Source of the DNA: Dastarcus helophoroides
Lineage: Eukaryota; Arthropoda; Insecta; Coleoptera; Bothrideridae
Direction of reading: 5' to 3'
Length of the DNA stretch: 64,000 nt
Assembly: GCA_028583605.1 (NCBI GenBank)
Contig: CM053330.1
Span: 21,106,129-21,170,128 of the forward strand
Part shown: positions 1 to 10,971 of the stretch, piece after piece
Numbering within the stretch: position 1 is the first letter of the stretch
Layout: every line of letters starts with the position of its first letter
Made by a program: the position numbers and the translations under genes
Notes under the pieces: model-generated
The model's input: the letters and a program-made list of their open reading frames with translations, nothing else
What the model was told of the DNA's origin: nothing
The model's database searches: none

Positions 1-1613
1 AATAAAATAAGAAAAGTTGATACAAATATTTCAAGGGATGTCAAAGTATTAAAAAAAATCAATTTTTTTCTTAACTTTCACCACACTGCATTTTAAAAAC
101 AAGACTGTTTCAGAGCTATGTTGATATAAACTTTTTTCCTAAAATTACACAAGGATTTATGTTCTTTAAGCATCTTAAAAACAACAACCACATGCGATAC
201 TTTGATAAAAAGAAATTATTTTTTATTTGCATTTTCAATAAATAATTTTAGCTAAATTAATAAAATAAACCCTTTTACATATAAACCTATAAGTATTTGA
301 CTATACGTATATAATTAGAAAAAAAGCACTTTCCAAATATGTAAAAAGCCAAGAAAAGAATCTTAAATTAAGCTTGTTATAGTGAGGATGTTTAATACAA
401 AGAATATTAATAGTAGTATTTCCAAATCCTCTGTAAAGAAGTGCTTCAATAACGTATTTTTTAGAAATCCTTGCATAATTGTTGATAAAAATACAAAAAA
501 ATCATTTCTCTTCTAGTTTTTTCAAAAAAATCAAAGATTATTAATTTTTCTTCAGATTTATTTTTTATATAATTGTGCAGTAATAAAATAAGAAACTTCA
601 CCTTAATTTTAAATATCGCAGCTCTTCAAATACGCGAATATATTTATTGACCATACACGAGTATTTCTACCTCGAAATGTACGACTTGCACAACCCACTT
701 GCAGACAACTTCCAGCAAATTGGAAATAAATCTGAACTTGCTTAGAGCGCTCTTCACGGGTGTTAACACGAGCAAGTAATTATTGCGGCAAGCACTTGCG
801 CAAGTTTTACGACTTGCCCTGAGAGCAAAGTTGGTGTGCTGCAGAAGCTTTGGGACAAACATTCGCAAGTAAAAATTAACTGTGAAGAATCAATTGCTCA
901 ATTCGTGGAGACAAAAGGAATGGAGCAAATAACGGACCCAATAGATGAACCAAGGAGAAGAGATATTAAGATGGTATGTATGTTATCGTAGAGGAATAAA
1001 TGGAAAATATTTTCCCCAATTAAAACACATTATTAATCTAAATCAGTCTATTAATCTCTCATTAAAAAAAGATTTACTGAGGCTTGTCGATTCGGGATGC
1101 ATTCACGGTACTTCTCTCGAAGGCTGCTTGCCTACTGCATTTAACCTGTAAATATACCACAATCTTCTTCTATCCTTAATTTACCGATTTCACTGCGATT
1201 AAAATTGTTATGTCGTGAAGTCGACTGTTTTGTGATGACATATTTTTGTGTACTTAGCTACAATTATTAAAGAAATTCTTAAGAACGACAACATTTTCTT
1301 TAAGGTATCAGACTCAAAGTTAACATAATAAGATTTATTTCGTTTGTTTGGCTGATGTTTCATTATTTGAAAGTTTAGATTAAGTGTACATTATCGGATC
1401 TCAAATTTTTATCACCCTTAAGTAAACTTTATGAAAAAAATGCATTTTAAGTTATTTTTATCAATTTTAAACGGGTTATAAAAATGCTTTTAACTGGTAT
1501 AGATATCAGTTGTGTTCGAAAAGGAAATCCAATATTAGATACTGATGTTCATTTAAGGATACTCATGCACGTCCATTACCGGTGCTCGAATTTCCTTTCT
1601 TTTACAAAACACA
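1..1613. other. A+T-rich intergenic DNA, no gene recognised
   Basis: Only short, low-complexity open frames are present. The stretch around 630-880 is less A+T-rich than its surroundings and repeats the word ACTTGC and its complement several times, so it may be a relic of a mobile element. No termini or protein similarity could be recognised. Confidence 0.5.
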
Positions 1614-2732
1614 ATGGATAAAAAGAGATTTAAAAAATATACCGATGAAAATATGGCAAAAGCCTTAGCTATGACAAAGGCAGGTCTCCTCGTGGCAACT
1701 TCAAGCAAGGATTTGGTATTCCCGCATAAATTTACTCAAATTATAAAGGAAAATATTTTGGAAGAGGAATGGAGTGGTCTCGAATCAATGAGATATTTGT
1801 CTTATGTCTAGAAAAAGATACACACATTAGACAGTAAGATCTTACAAAAAAAAACAATAAAATTGATGATTCTACGATTCTAAACTTTTCATTAGTAATC
1901 CATGATAATGATGATTGTCTAGAACCATCAAGAAATATTAAAAGTCATAATCGAGTACAAATTTTACCAGAAGTTTCAAAATACATGGAAGAATTTCCCC
2001 AGAAAAAGATAATTCAAGATCAGATCAGTCCAAAATAAAAAAAAACACATCATCAATTTTATATTGCCATAACCAAAGAAAAAAATCAACGAAATATAGA
2101 TAATATAGTGGCTTCCACTTCAACAATGATAGACTCTAATATAAATAATTCATATTTTTAGCCACCTTATCAAAAAATAGTAGTAGATAAGTCAGCGTAC
2201 TGGTGACTCCCTATTCAAAAAATACCTCTTTTAGCACCCAAGGAAGAAGAAAAACCTTTGAAAAAAAGTGGAAGAAAAACACGTTTAGTTATTAAATCTA
2301 ATTTTTGGTTGCATGAACAACATAAAAAGAAGCAATCCAGTTAAACAAAGAAAAAGTAAAGAAACGTGAAAAAATAACAAGAGAAGAAAAACAGAGAGAA
2401 AATAATTACAAAAAAAGGCAACAAGAGATGTCAAGAAATAAAGTAAAAGAACAAAAATCCAAGGCAAAATTAAAGATAGTCAAGCCTCAATAATGTCTTG
2501 GAAATACTACAAATAACAAGTAGTACAAATGTCAAGTAGCTTAGAAGGCTTTCCTGTATTTCGTGTGAAAATAAATTTCAAAAAATGTGCATTTCTTTTA
2601 AATGTCTGAGAAGTCTAGGAAACACTTACTCTGAAGAGGATGCTCAGTTTGTATGAGAAATGTGATATAACCGTAGACACCAGTGACGAAAGTAATAGTG
2701 AAAGCAATAGTGAGGAAGAAGACAATAATTGA
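1614..2732 (+). pseudogene. decayed pogo/Tigger-like transposase remnant (N- and C-terminal parts)
   Basis: The start (1614-1811, 65 codons) begins MDKKRFKKYTDENMAKAL. This resembles the Psq/CENP-B-type helix-turn-helix opening of pogo/Tigger transposases and derived insect genes: a basic KKYT-[ED]-[ED]-[NDM]-x-AL motif followed by a second helix. A TAG ends that frame. From about 1860 to 2732 disconnected segments continue. One is a lysine/glutamate-rich stretch around 2350-2490 (KKVKKREKITREEKQREN). The last is a Ser/Glu-rich tail after a CEKC pair (about 2655-2732, ending SNSEEEDNN and TGA), like the C-terminal tails of such transposases. No DDE catalytic core is visible between the parts, and several stops and frameshifts intervene. 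The family call is inferred from motif style; a decayed host gene is the alternative. Confidence 0.45.
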
Positions 2733-3721
2733 AACCAATACTTTTATTCCGAATACTGAAGTACGAGTATACCTAAGAAAAAAATATTATGTATCCGTTC
2801 TTTTATTTATAGTCTACATCTTATTCATATAAATTATCTAATAAAATCTTTTATCGTATCATTGAAAATTAAGTGTCCTTTAAGTTAAATCTTTGTTTGA
2901 TAATTAATAACCTCATAATATTATAGCAGCTTCGTAATAACTTAGTAGCACATAATACGATGATTACAATTCTTATATTTTTACCTATCATAATATCCTA
3001 CATACAAATTTCATTTTAAAAATTTTGTTGATTTTTTTGTCATCGTTGTCAATCATACGATAAAGCTTTAAATGCAACTCGATTATTAGCGATTTAAACA
3101 ATCTCGGACGTGGCCAGACGATTCGGCTAACGCCTCGTCGCCTGGCAACGTTCTCGATTATTATGAATCACACAATAAAATAATAATAATAATAATCTCG
3201 TCACATTAATAGCCACTAATTCATTATTTATAATAAAATGTAAAATAATATTCATTATTGGATCAACTAGTGTTCAAATTAGGATTAATTAAAAAATTGA
3301 GTGTCCATTATAGAAGAAAGTTAATCTACTGAAATTAAAGAAATTTTACACATTCAAAATAGGTTTTGAAAAAGTAACATCTAAAGCATCCCAGAGAAAA
3401 ATGTCTGAGCTTTCTTTTAATTTATATTTTATTTAAAAAGGATAATATACGTGAACAAATTTAATATTTATCAAGTCAGCTGTAGCATTTTGAAAAATCC
3501 GAACTACTTGTGATAAACAGCGGATTGAAGGGAAAAACATTTGATAATCATTACTTAAAATTTTGAATGTTATGGATTAATTTAAAGGAGGAAAATAAAA
3601 CAATGTTTCAAATGCAATAAACGATATTACTCTATTATAAGTGTTTAAAATGACGAACGTCTGACTCTAAACGAAAACATAACCTCTTTTTAAGACCTTC
3701 ACCGACATTTGTGAACATTTC
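2733..3721. other. intergenic DNA with a short ATA microsatellite and a CpG-containing patch
   Basis: No coding sequence recognised. A (TAA)n/(AAT)n tract lies at about 3174-3196. It directly follows a CpG-containing patch (about 3095-3165) that stands out from the A+T-rich background. This is the left flank of the Ty3-type element. Confidence 0.5.
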
Positions 3722-3725
3722 TGGG
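3722..3725. repeat. target-site duplication TGGG (left)
   Basis: TGGG immediately precedes the 5' LTR and recurs immediately after the 3' LTR at 9949-9952. A 4-bp duplication is usual for Ty3-type integrase. Confidence 0.85.
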
Positions 3726-4079
3726 TGTTAGCTGTAATCCCTCTTAATTAAAAAACATATTTTATTACCTAAAACTAGGAAACATAAATTGGTCGAACAA
3801 AATTTGATATTTTAATCCCAGATGAAATGGGCCTAGTTTTAAGTATTAGTCGATAATTAAAAAGCACACGTGTTCCAATGTCGTAGGGGCGATTTGACAC
3901 GCCCTCGCCGAATCTTAGAAACCGATGTAAGATTTTTAAAGAAAATAAATATTATTCTTGCTCTGGTTTTCAAAGCTTTCACATTGTTTTCCTAACCTTA
4001 GTGATAATCACCTTTCCAATCCGAGTAAATTGAAGTTTTTCTTTTTAAAAACGGTTATTTCGGGTCGGAAAACATAACT
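3726..4079 (+). repeat. 5' LTR (354 bp)
   Basis: Begins TGTTAG and ends ATAACT, a short imperfect inverted terminus (TGTTA / complement AGTTA). An AATAAA polyadenylation signal lies at 3944-3949. It matches the 3' LTR at all positions except 4003. Confidence 0.95.
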
Positions 4080-4097
4080 GGCGCAGTCGTTAGTATT
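4079..4097 (+). promoter_or_regulatory. primer-binding site complementary to tRNA-Ser
   Basis: The sequence starts TGGCGCAGTCG, the complement of CCA plus the acceptor stem of insect tRNA-Ser (GCAGTCG family). After those 11 exact bases the match continues with two mismatches to about position 19. The first T is the last base of the LTR, so site and LTR overlap by one base. Confidence 0.8.
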
Positions 4098-4356
4098 TGC
4101 CAAACAAGTTTCGCGTTTTGTGCAAGTGCAAATCTACGTGAATCTTGTTCCATTTTTATGGTTTGTTGGTGAATTCCGAACAAGATATTAGGAACCAAGG
4201 ACCATCATCGCCGAAGTTTCATAAACGCTCCGGAAGAAACAAGAATCGTTCTACCCAGCCAGGTGAAAATCTGCGGAAGCATCCTTGCATCGTTTGCTAC
4301 TGTGAGTTTTTCACTTTCCCTTCACATTCCAATTAGTTTTAAGAAAAATTTAATAA

Positions 4357-7300
4357 ATGATTAGTAGGACCTACAGAGATAGGAGTCCTTTAAAAAGAAT
4401 CGAAGTTAAACAATTAGAAACTTTAGATAATTCTTTAGACTTAAATTTAGAAGAGTGTGTATTAAATATAGATAATCAATTTGTCATAACAGAAACAGTC
4501 AATAGGGTAAATATGGAAATTCCAACTATACAAAAGTTCCACTTGGACTCTGTTCCAACTTTTGATGGAAACCCTGCCACTTTATCAATATTTCTATCAT
4601 CAGCGGAATTCATATTAAATACATTTACCGATCAACAGAATATCGAAAATCCGCAAAACGAATTCATTCTACGAGCAATATTAGGCAAATTAAGTGGTAG
4701 AGCTTTAAGTTTAATAGGAAGTCGAGAAGACGCAAAAACGTGGCCTTCTATAAAACAATTATTATTGCAATTCTTTTCTGACCAAAGAAATGAAACTTGT
4801 TTATTAAGTGACTTATTAAATATTAAACAATATAAAAATGAAACTCCTTTTGCGTTTGGAAGTAGATGTCAAGATTTAAGAAGTTTATTACTAACCAAAG
4901 TAGGACTGACAGAACCAGACGCAAATGTTAGGTTAATTAAAACCCAGATTTACGATAAACAGACTTTAGATGCTTTTTTACGAGGTTTACAATACAGTCT
5001 TCCCATCAGACTACGTAACCCACGTAATTTAGAAGAAGCAATGAGTTTTGTTATTGAGGAACAGAATTTCGCATATTCTCAAGGCAACTTGAATAGCAAA
5101 AATTATAATCAACAACTAAACACTTTTCCCAAAACCTCACAGGTCCAAACAAATAATTTTAGACCCCCGATGACAAATAATTACCCCCGAAATTTCCAGC
5201 ATCAAAGAACACTTGTTCCAAATAATAATAGACCCCCGCCTTCAAATGATCCCAGAAACATTCGACCAAACATAATAAATATTACGAATTTCGATACTAA
5301 TAAATTACCGTATATTAAAATCCCCCATGTTAATTTAAAATTTTTAGTAGACACAGGATCCAGTAAATCCTTAATAAGTACAGAAACTGTTTATAAATAT
5401 TATCAGAATTTTGTACTAGAAGAACCATTTCAGATTAGAACAGCACATAGAACAACTCATCATAAATATACTGCCAAAATTCCTTTACCAAAAATTTTTA
5501 ATATCCAACAATATTTTAACTTTCATATATTTGATTTTAATCCCGATTACCATGGTCTAATAGGGATGGATTTATTAAAACACTTAGGAGCAAACGTAGA
5601 TCTAAACAAAAATATTTTACAAACCAAATACGGAATAATACCTTTATACTTGGAAACATTAAAAACCAAAACATACAAAATTGGACCAAGAGAACAAAAA
5701 GTTATTAAAATACCCGTTAACTCTCAAGCAAATTTAGGAATAATAAATTATCAGTTATTAACTAAAGGTGTGGAAGTTCCACAATCATTGGTCAATATAA
5801 TAAATGGCGAAGCAATAACAACAATCAGTAATTCCAACGAAACAGAAATTGAAGTAAAGTTAGGACCGTTAGATATTATTGAAATAAATAATTTTAAAAA
5901 TCACTCTGAAGAAGTTGAAATTATACCTGCAGAAATTGACAAGTTGCTAAAACAAAATTTAAAAAATTTGAGATTGGAGCATTTAAATAAAGAAGAAAAA
6001 CAAGCAATCCGAAATATCTGTTACGAATTTAGAGATATTCTCCACTGTCCATTATTACCCCTTTCTTTCACTAATGAAATAAAACACACTATTAAAACAA
6101 CAGATAATATTCCCGTATATAAAAAAGCTTATAGATTACCCCATGCGAATCAAAAGGAAGCAGATAAACAAATTAAAGAATTATTAGATCAAGACATAAT
6201 TCAAGTTTCCAATAGTCCCTGGAGTAGCCCTGTTATAATCGTTCCCAAAAAACTAGATGCTTCTGGTGTTCAAAAATATCGAATGGTTATCGATTATAGA
6301 GCGCTCAACGAAAAAACAATAGATGACAAATATCCGCTACCTAATATATCTGATATATTAGACAAGTTAGGAAAAAGTCAGTATTTTACAACACTCGACC
6401 TTGCCTCTGGATTCCATCAAATTGAGATGAATCCAGACGATATACCCAAAACAGCATTTTCAACACCAAGAGGACATTATGAATACAAACGAATGCCTTT
6501 TGGATTGAAAAATTCTCCAGTCACCTTTGAAAGAGTAATGGACAATGTTCTTCGTGGAATACAAAACGAAGCTTGCATTGTCTACCTTGATGATATAATA
6601 GTTTTCTCCACCTCTTTACAAGAACACATAGATAAGTTAAAACAAGTTTTCCAACGATTAAGACAAGCCAATTTTAAAATTCAACTCGATAAATGCGAAT
6701 TTTTACGCAAAGAAGTACAATTTTTAGGACACATAATTACATCTGAAGGAGTGAAACCAAACCCTAACAAAATTTCAGCTGTAGTTAATTACCCGATACC
6801 AAAAACAAGAAAAGAAATTAAAGGATTTTTAGGTCTTACCGGATACTACAGGAAATTTATTAAAGATTATGCCAAAATCACGAAACCGCTAACGAAATGT
6901 TTAAAAAAAGGAAATAAAATAGTTCATGATCAAGATTTTATAAACGCTTTCAACAACTGTAAGGAAATTCTTATAAATCACCCGATTCTACAATATCCAG
7001 ATTTTAGCAAACCATTTATTGTCACCACAGACGCCTCTAATGTAGCTTTAGGAGCAGTACTCTCGCAAGGACCTTTAGGATCAGATAAACCAATTTGCTA
7101 TGCCTCCAGAACCCTAAATGAAACCGAACAAAAATATAGCACTATAGAGAAGGAATTATTAGCCGTTGTATGGGCCGTTAAATACTTTCGACCTTATTTA
7201 TATGGTAGAAAATTCACAATTTATACTGATCATAGACCACTGGTTTGGCTGTCAAAATTAAAAGAACCCAATTCTAAACTACAGAGATGGAAAATCCGCT

Positions 7301-8913
7301 TGGAAGAATACGATTATGAACTCGTTTATAAAAAAGGTACTATTAACACTAACGCAGATTCATTATCGAGAATTGAATTAAATGCCTTAGAAACCGATTC
7401 ATTAGATAATAATTTTGATGAAGAAGAAGTAGATAGACTTTTACAAGAAATAGAATCACTACCAACAGCATCACAATTAGACGAAGCTAGCGAAATTTTA
7501 AAAAATCTAGACGACATAAACACAATTCACTCAGTAAGCAGAGATGATCCGTCATCCATGATAAAAATTTCGTCAGATATAATTGAGTCAAAACCCAATC
7601 AGTTTTATATTTATGAAGTTTACAATAATCCCAAACCTATTAAAATAGAAAAAATTAATAAATTCACAAAATATCATATTCAAATAAGTAGAGACCGTAA
7701 CGAAGACCAGATTATAAGTTTTTTAAAACAATACACAGCCGATAAGAAAAAATATTACTTTCATTTTGAAACGGAAAACCTTTTCAAAACATTTAACAAA
7801 ATTATAAAAGAAATATTTAATATAAATGGGCCAGAAATTATATACTGCACCGAAAGAAGAGAATTTCTTCATGAATCAGATCTAATAGTCGAAGCCATAA
7901 AAAATCAACATGAAAGCAAAACAAATCACCGAGGTGTTCAAGAAACCATTAAACAACTTCAGAAAAAATATTATTTTCCGTTAATGCAAGAACATGTTAC
8001 CAATTACATATCAAACTGCAATTTTTGTAAAAAAAGTAAATATGAAAGAAATCCCCCTCGAATTGAAATGATGTTAACAGATACCCCTCACAAACCTTTT
8101 GAAAGAATACATATCGATACCTTCAGAATTGACAGTTGCACATTTTTAACAATAATAGATGCATTCACTAAATTAGGTCAAGCTCTAGAAATTCCTTCAA
8201 AAAATGCCATAGATATTATAAATGGACTGATACAATATTTTTCATTTTACGGTGTACCGGAAAAAATAACAGCAGATAACGGATTAGAATTTTTTAGTAG
8301 TACAGTTCAAGAACTACTAGAAATTCACAAAATCAAAATTCATTTTATTACCCCAAATCATCCAGAATCGAATGGCTTAATAGAAAGATTCCACTCAACA
8401 CTAACCGAACATATTAGATTACTAAAACAATCTTCAAAGGAACAGATTAGCAATTTAATGAAATATGCCATAATAGCTTATAATAGTTCTATACATTCTA
8501 GTACAGGAATATCACCTCTTGAATTGACACTGGGTCACACACATAAAAGAGATCCTTACGATTTACTATACGACAAAAATATTTACCACGATTACTTGCA
8601 GAAACACAAAGATAAACTAAGCTTAACTTATAACAATATTAACGAAAAAATGATAGAACAAAAGAGAAAAACATTAGAGTATAAAAACAAAAATGCTTCA
8701 AATCCGTTTAAAGTAGGTCAAAAAGTATTTGAAATCAATTTCCCTAGTTCTCGCTACAAAACAGCCAATAAATTTGAAGGACCTTATATAATACACAAAT
8801 TATTATCAGGTAATAGAGCTATAATTAAATTAAAAGATGATAAGTTCAAAAAAGTTCACTTGAAAAACCTAAGACAACCGATTAGCGCAGAATCCTCGTC
8901 TTATTCCCCATGA
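4357..8913 (+). CDS. gag-pol: Gag-Pol polyprotein of the Ty3-type element (1518 aa)
   Basis: One frame encodes Gag and Pol without a frameshift or stop. Residues ~55-330 are Gag-like, followed by an Asn/Pro-rich linker; I see no CCHC zinc knuckle. The aspartic protease motif DTGSS starts at D332. Reverse transcriptase spans about 575-810, with YRMVIDYRALNEKT near 641, PFGLKNSP near 714 and the catalytic YLDD at 743-746. RNase H has TTDAS (D892) and TDHRPL (D958). Integrase begins with the zinc module H1185/H1191/C1221/C1224. The core triad is D1254, D1307 and E1343 (D,D35E), and a GPY/F motif lies at 1473-1477. All catalytic residues are present. The start is the first ATG of the frame, after a leader from 4080 to 4356 that contains a 63-codon upstream frame (4145-4336). 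In insect relatives with an envelope, a third frame would follow; here pol is followed by about 680 bp without one. Confidence 0.95.
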   Translation: MISRTYRDRSPLKRIEVKQLETLDNSLDLNLEECVLNIDNQFVITETVNRVNMEIPTIQKFHLDSVPTFDGNPATLSIFLSSAEFILNTFTDQQNIENPQNEFILRAILGKLSGRALSLIGSREDAKTWPSIKQLLLQFFSDQRNETCLLSDLLNIKQYKNETPFAFGSRCQDLRSLLLTKVGLTEPDANVRLIKTQIYDKQTLDAFLRGLQYSLPIRLRNPRNLEEAMSFVIEEQNFAYSQGNLNSKNYNQQLNTFPKTSQVQTNNFRPPMTNNYPRNFQHQRTLVPNNNRPPPSNDPRNIRPNIINITNFDTNKLPYIKIPHVNLKFLVDTGSSKSLISTETVYKYYQNFVLEEPFQIRTAHRTTHHKYTAKIPLPKIFNIQQYFNFHIFDFNPDYHGLIGMDLLKHLGANVDLNKNILQTKYGIIPLYLETLKTKTYKIGPREQKVIKIPVNSQANLGIINYQLLTKGVEVPQSLVNIINGEAITTISNSNETEIEVKLGPLDIIEINNFKNHSEEVEIIPAEIDKLLKQNLKNLRLEHLNKEEKQAIRNICYEFRDILHCPLLPLSFTNEIKHTIKTTDNIPVYKKAYRLPHANQKEADKQIKELLDQDIIQVSNSPWSSPVIIVPKKLDASGVQKYRMVIDYRALNEKTIDDKYPLPNISDILDKLGKSQYFTTLDLASGFHQIEMNPDDIPKTAFSTPRGHYEYKRMPFGLKNSPVTFERVMDNVLRGIQNEACIVYLDDIIVFSTSLQEHIDKLKQVFQRLRQANFKIQLDKCEFLRKEVQFLGHIITSEGVKPNPNKISAVVNYPIPKTRKEIKGFLGLTGYYRKFIKDYAKITKPLTKCLKKGNKIVHDQDFINAFNNCKEILINHPILQYPDFSKPFIVTTDASNVALGAVLSQGPLGSDKPICYASRTLNETEQKYSTIEKELLAVVWAVKYFRPYLYGRKFTIYTDHRPLVWLSKLKEPNSKLQRWKIRLEEYDYELVYKKGTINTNADSLSRIELNALETDSLDNNFDEEEVDRLLQEIESLPTASQLDEASEILKNLDDINTIHSVSRDDPSSMIKISSDIIESKPNQFYIYEVYNNPKPIKIEKINKFTKYHIQISRDRNEDQIISFLKQYTADKKKYYFHFETENLFKTFNKIIKEIFNINGPEIIYCTERREFLHESDLIVEAIKNQHESKTNHRGVQETIKQLQKKYYFPLMQEHVTNYISNCNFCKKSKYERNPPRIEMMLTDTPHKPFERIHIDTFRIDSCTFLTIIDAFTKLGQALEIPSKNAIDIINGLIQYFSFYGVPEKITADNGLEFFSSTVQELLEIHKIKIHFITPNHPESNGLIERFHSTLTEHIRLLKQSSKEQISNLMKYAIIAYNSSIHSSTGISPLELTLGHTHKRDPYDLLYDKNIYHDYLQKHKDKLSLTYNNINEKMIEQKRKTLEYKNKNASNPFKVGQKVFEINFPSSRYKTANKFEGPYIIHKLLSGNRAIIKLKDDKFKKVHLKNLRQPISAESSSYSP

Positions 8914-9585
8914 CATTATTATTTGCAGGACAGACAGCTCCTGACTTTTGCTAATTAAAACAAACATGATTTTGACACTGCTTGAAAATTCAATGATTTA
9001 TTATTATTTTTAGTCAGAAAGGAATATAAATCAAAAAAAAAAGCCATATTTAAATAATTATGAAAAATTAATATTTTACACAGACATTTTAAATGCCTGG
9101 TTTGCCCGATTGATTGCTACTGTTAATATTTTCCTTAACTAATTTATATTCTTGTTGTGTCATCCAAATATTTAATATGTAATGTACCATTGTTACTGTT
9201 ATGCCCCAACCAAAATACCTAATCCTTAGTGAAAAACACAGTCTAAAAGGAATATCAGAGGAGATCGAGAAACCGCTTTTCCATAGACGAATCAGAACTT
9301 CCCAATTCGCAATCGTCCATTTCAACATCAAAAACTTTTGTGAAGTGCTACGAAACGAATTATTGTGCAGTGCCGGTTAAAAATGGATTAAAATAGTGCC
9401 GTGCCATTTAATTGTTATGTCCAATTGACTCAATTTTAAAGTAGTGTAGCCTATTCTATTGTTTAGTATTTTAGTTACTTAAATTTATGTTATTTTATTT
9501 GTAAGCAACTCCTTTCGTTATTTAAGGATTGAAATTATAAAGAAAGAAAACAATTAGGAGATTAACCCCTAATTTTTTCACTAAT

Positions 9586-9594
9586 GAAAGGAGG
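9586..9594 (+). promoter_or_regulatory. polypurine tract
   Basis: GAAAGGAGG abuts the first base of the 3' LTR, as expected for the plus-strand DNA primer. Confidence 0.85.
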
Positions 9595-9948
9595 TGTTAG
9601 CTGTAATCCCTCTTAATTAAAAAACATATTTTATTACCTAAAACTAGGAAACATAAATTGGTCGAACAAAATTTGATATTTTAATCCCAGATGAAATGGG
9701 CCTAGTTTTAAGTATTAGTCGATAATTAAAAAGCACACGTGTTCCAATGTCGTAGGGGCGATTTGACACGCCCTCGCCGAATCTTAGAAACCGATGTAAG
9801 ATTTTTAAAGAAAATAAATATTATTCTTGCTCTGGTTTTCAAAGCTTTCACATTGTTTTCCTAACCTTAGTCATAATCACCTTTCCAATCCGAGTAAATT
9901 GAAGTTTTTCTTTTTAAAAACGGTTATTTCGGGTCGGAAAACATAACT
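9595..9948 (+). repeat. 3' LTR (354 bp)
   Basis: Same length as the 5' LTR, with C at 9872 instead of G as the only difference seen. The polyadenylation signal AATAAA is at 9813-9818. It is followed by the right TGGG duplication at 9949-9952. Confidence 0.95.
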
Positions 9949-9952
9949 TGGG

Positions 9953-10728
9953 CATTTATTTCATGAAACTCCTCGGATACTTTTCTTCATATTACCTACT
10001 TTTGTTGGAGATGTGTTAGAAACAATTCATTTTCCATAGCCCCCTAAAAAGCAGGTAAATTCAAAATAAACGATCCCTATTTTGCGGAAAATTTAAAATG
10101 GAACACTTTTTATAATTTTTGATAAATCATGTCCAAACTTATTACACTTGAATAAAAACAGTTAAGGTTGCCATTTAAAATAAATAATGATCACGTTTGA
10201 GGTTATTCACTAAATCTTACTAAATAACTTATCACATCATTTTTTTAGCAGCTTACTTAGAGGTTTCTATAAGTTGCACAGGATCTTCGATTAAAATTAA
10301 TTCACCCCTGCTAAAAGTCAGTGAAGTCATCATGAAGTTTGAAAATTAGAAGCTGACATTTTCATATTGGAGAATTTTGGGTCCAAGCAGCGAATTTTTT
10401 ATTTAAATTGTTAAATAACGCCATTACGAATTATCTTCCAAATCTCTGATATGTTTACATTCATAGTTTTTAAAACAAACTGATGTTCTCGGACGACGGC
10501 GACAGCTCGGCTGTGCCTTCAAAAGTGTTGATAGTTTTGTTAAGTTTAAGCCCACTTATTACTTGGATCATAAGGCCTTACAATATACCTTGCCAATTGC
10601 AATTAAAACTCGAAAAATAAAGTTAGCGCTTGCCGTTTTGAATTATTTTCATTTAATTGCTCCGGAAAATCTAACAAAATCTATAATCTAACATATATTT
10701 ATTGGACATTACGTGGTGAATAATTATA
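9953..10728. other. region between the Ty3-type element and the 3' end of the DUF4485 gene
   Basis: No coding sequence is recognised. The minus-strand polyadenylation signal AATAAA of the neighbouring gene lies at 10698-10703, so its 3' UTR probably ends within about 30 bases below that. Confidence 0.5.
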
Positions 10729-10971
10729 TTAATATATAAATAAATTTTTCTTTCCTTCTTTCTTAGATGATTTGGTCATGTTCTTGATCTGAGCTATTCT
10801 GGTGTCATATATTTTAATAGCTGCTTGCAGCCTCTTGATATTCTTCATAATGGCCATATTTGTTTCTTCAGCTTTACGAATGCTATCGTCATTCACTTGA
10901 GTGATAAGATTTGTTTGTTCCTCTACAGCATTTATCTGAGCTGCTAAGAACCTTCCTCGAGCTGCCTCTTC
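10729..10971 (-). CDS. DUF4485 gene, exon 10 (last coding exon)
   Basis: Acceptor TTTTTTAG precedes position 10971. The frame opens EEAARGRFLAAQ and ends in TAA at 10729-10731. It is an amphipathic helical segment with a lysine-rich end. An AATAAA on the minus strand at 10698-10703 supports this as the terminal exon. Confidence 0.75.
   Translation of the reverse strand, partial: EEAARGRFLAAQINAVEEQTNLITQVNDDSIRKAEETNMAIMKNIKRLQAAIKIYDTRIAQIKNMTKSSKKEGKKNLFIY

Larger units (their letters stand above)
3726..9948 (+). mobile_element. full-length Ty3/mdg4-type LTR retrotransposon, apparently intact
   Basis: Two 354-bp LTRs (3726-4079 and 9595-9948) bracket a tRNA-Ser primer-binding site, one uninterrupted gag-pol frame and a polypurine tract. 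The element is flanked by a 4-bp duplication TGGG (3722-3725 and 9949-9952). Reading both LTRs side by side I find one difference, G at 4003 versus C at 9872. LTRs are identical at integration, so this copy is young. Gene order PR-RT-RNaseH-IN, the GPY/F-type integrase tail and the tRNA-Ser site place it in Ty3/mdg4 (Metaviridae-like) elements, nearest in layout to the insect 297/17.6 group. No env-like frame follows pol. It could be autonomous, but activity cannot be judged from sequence alone. Confidence 0.95.

Noticed and set aside
3174..3196. TAA microsatellites (also 44312-44331) considered as element tails
   Set aside because: No adjacent element end could be recognised; treated as ordinary microsatellites.
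4145..4336. 63-codon open frame in the leader of the Ty3-type element
   Set aside because: No domain recognised. It lies between PBS and gag-pol and is probably only an upstream frame.
9089..9331. Antisense open frame after pol, considered as an env remnant
   Set aside because: Wrong strand, short, and no signal peptide or envelope motifs. The region is best read as the 3' untranslated part of the element.
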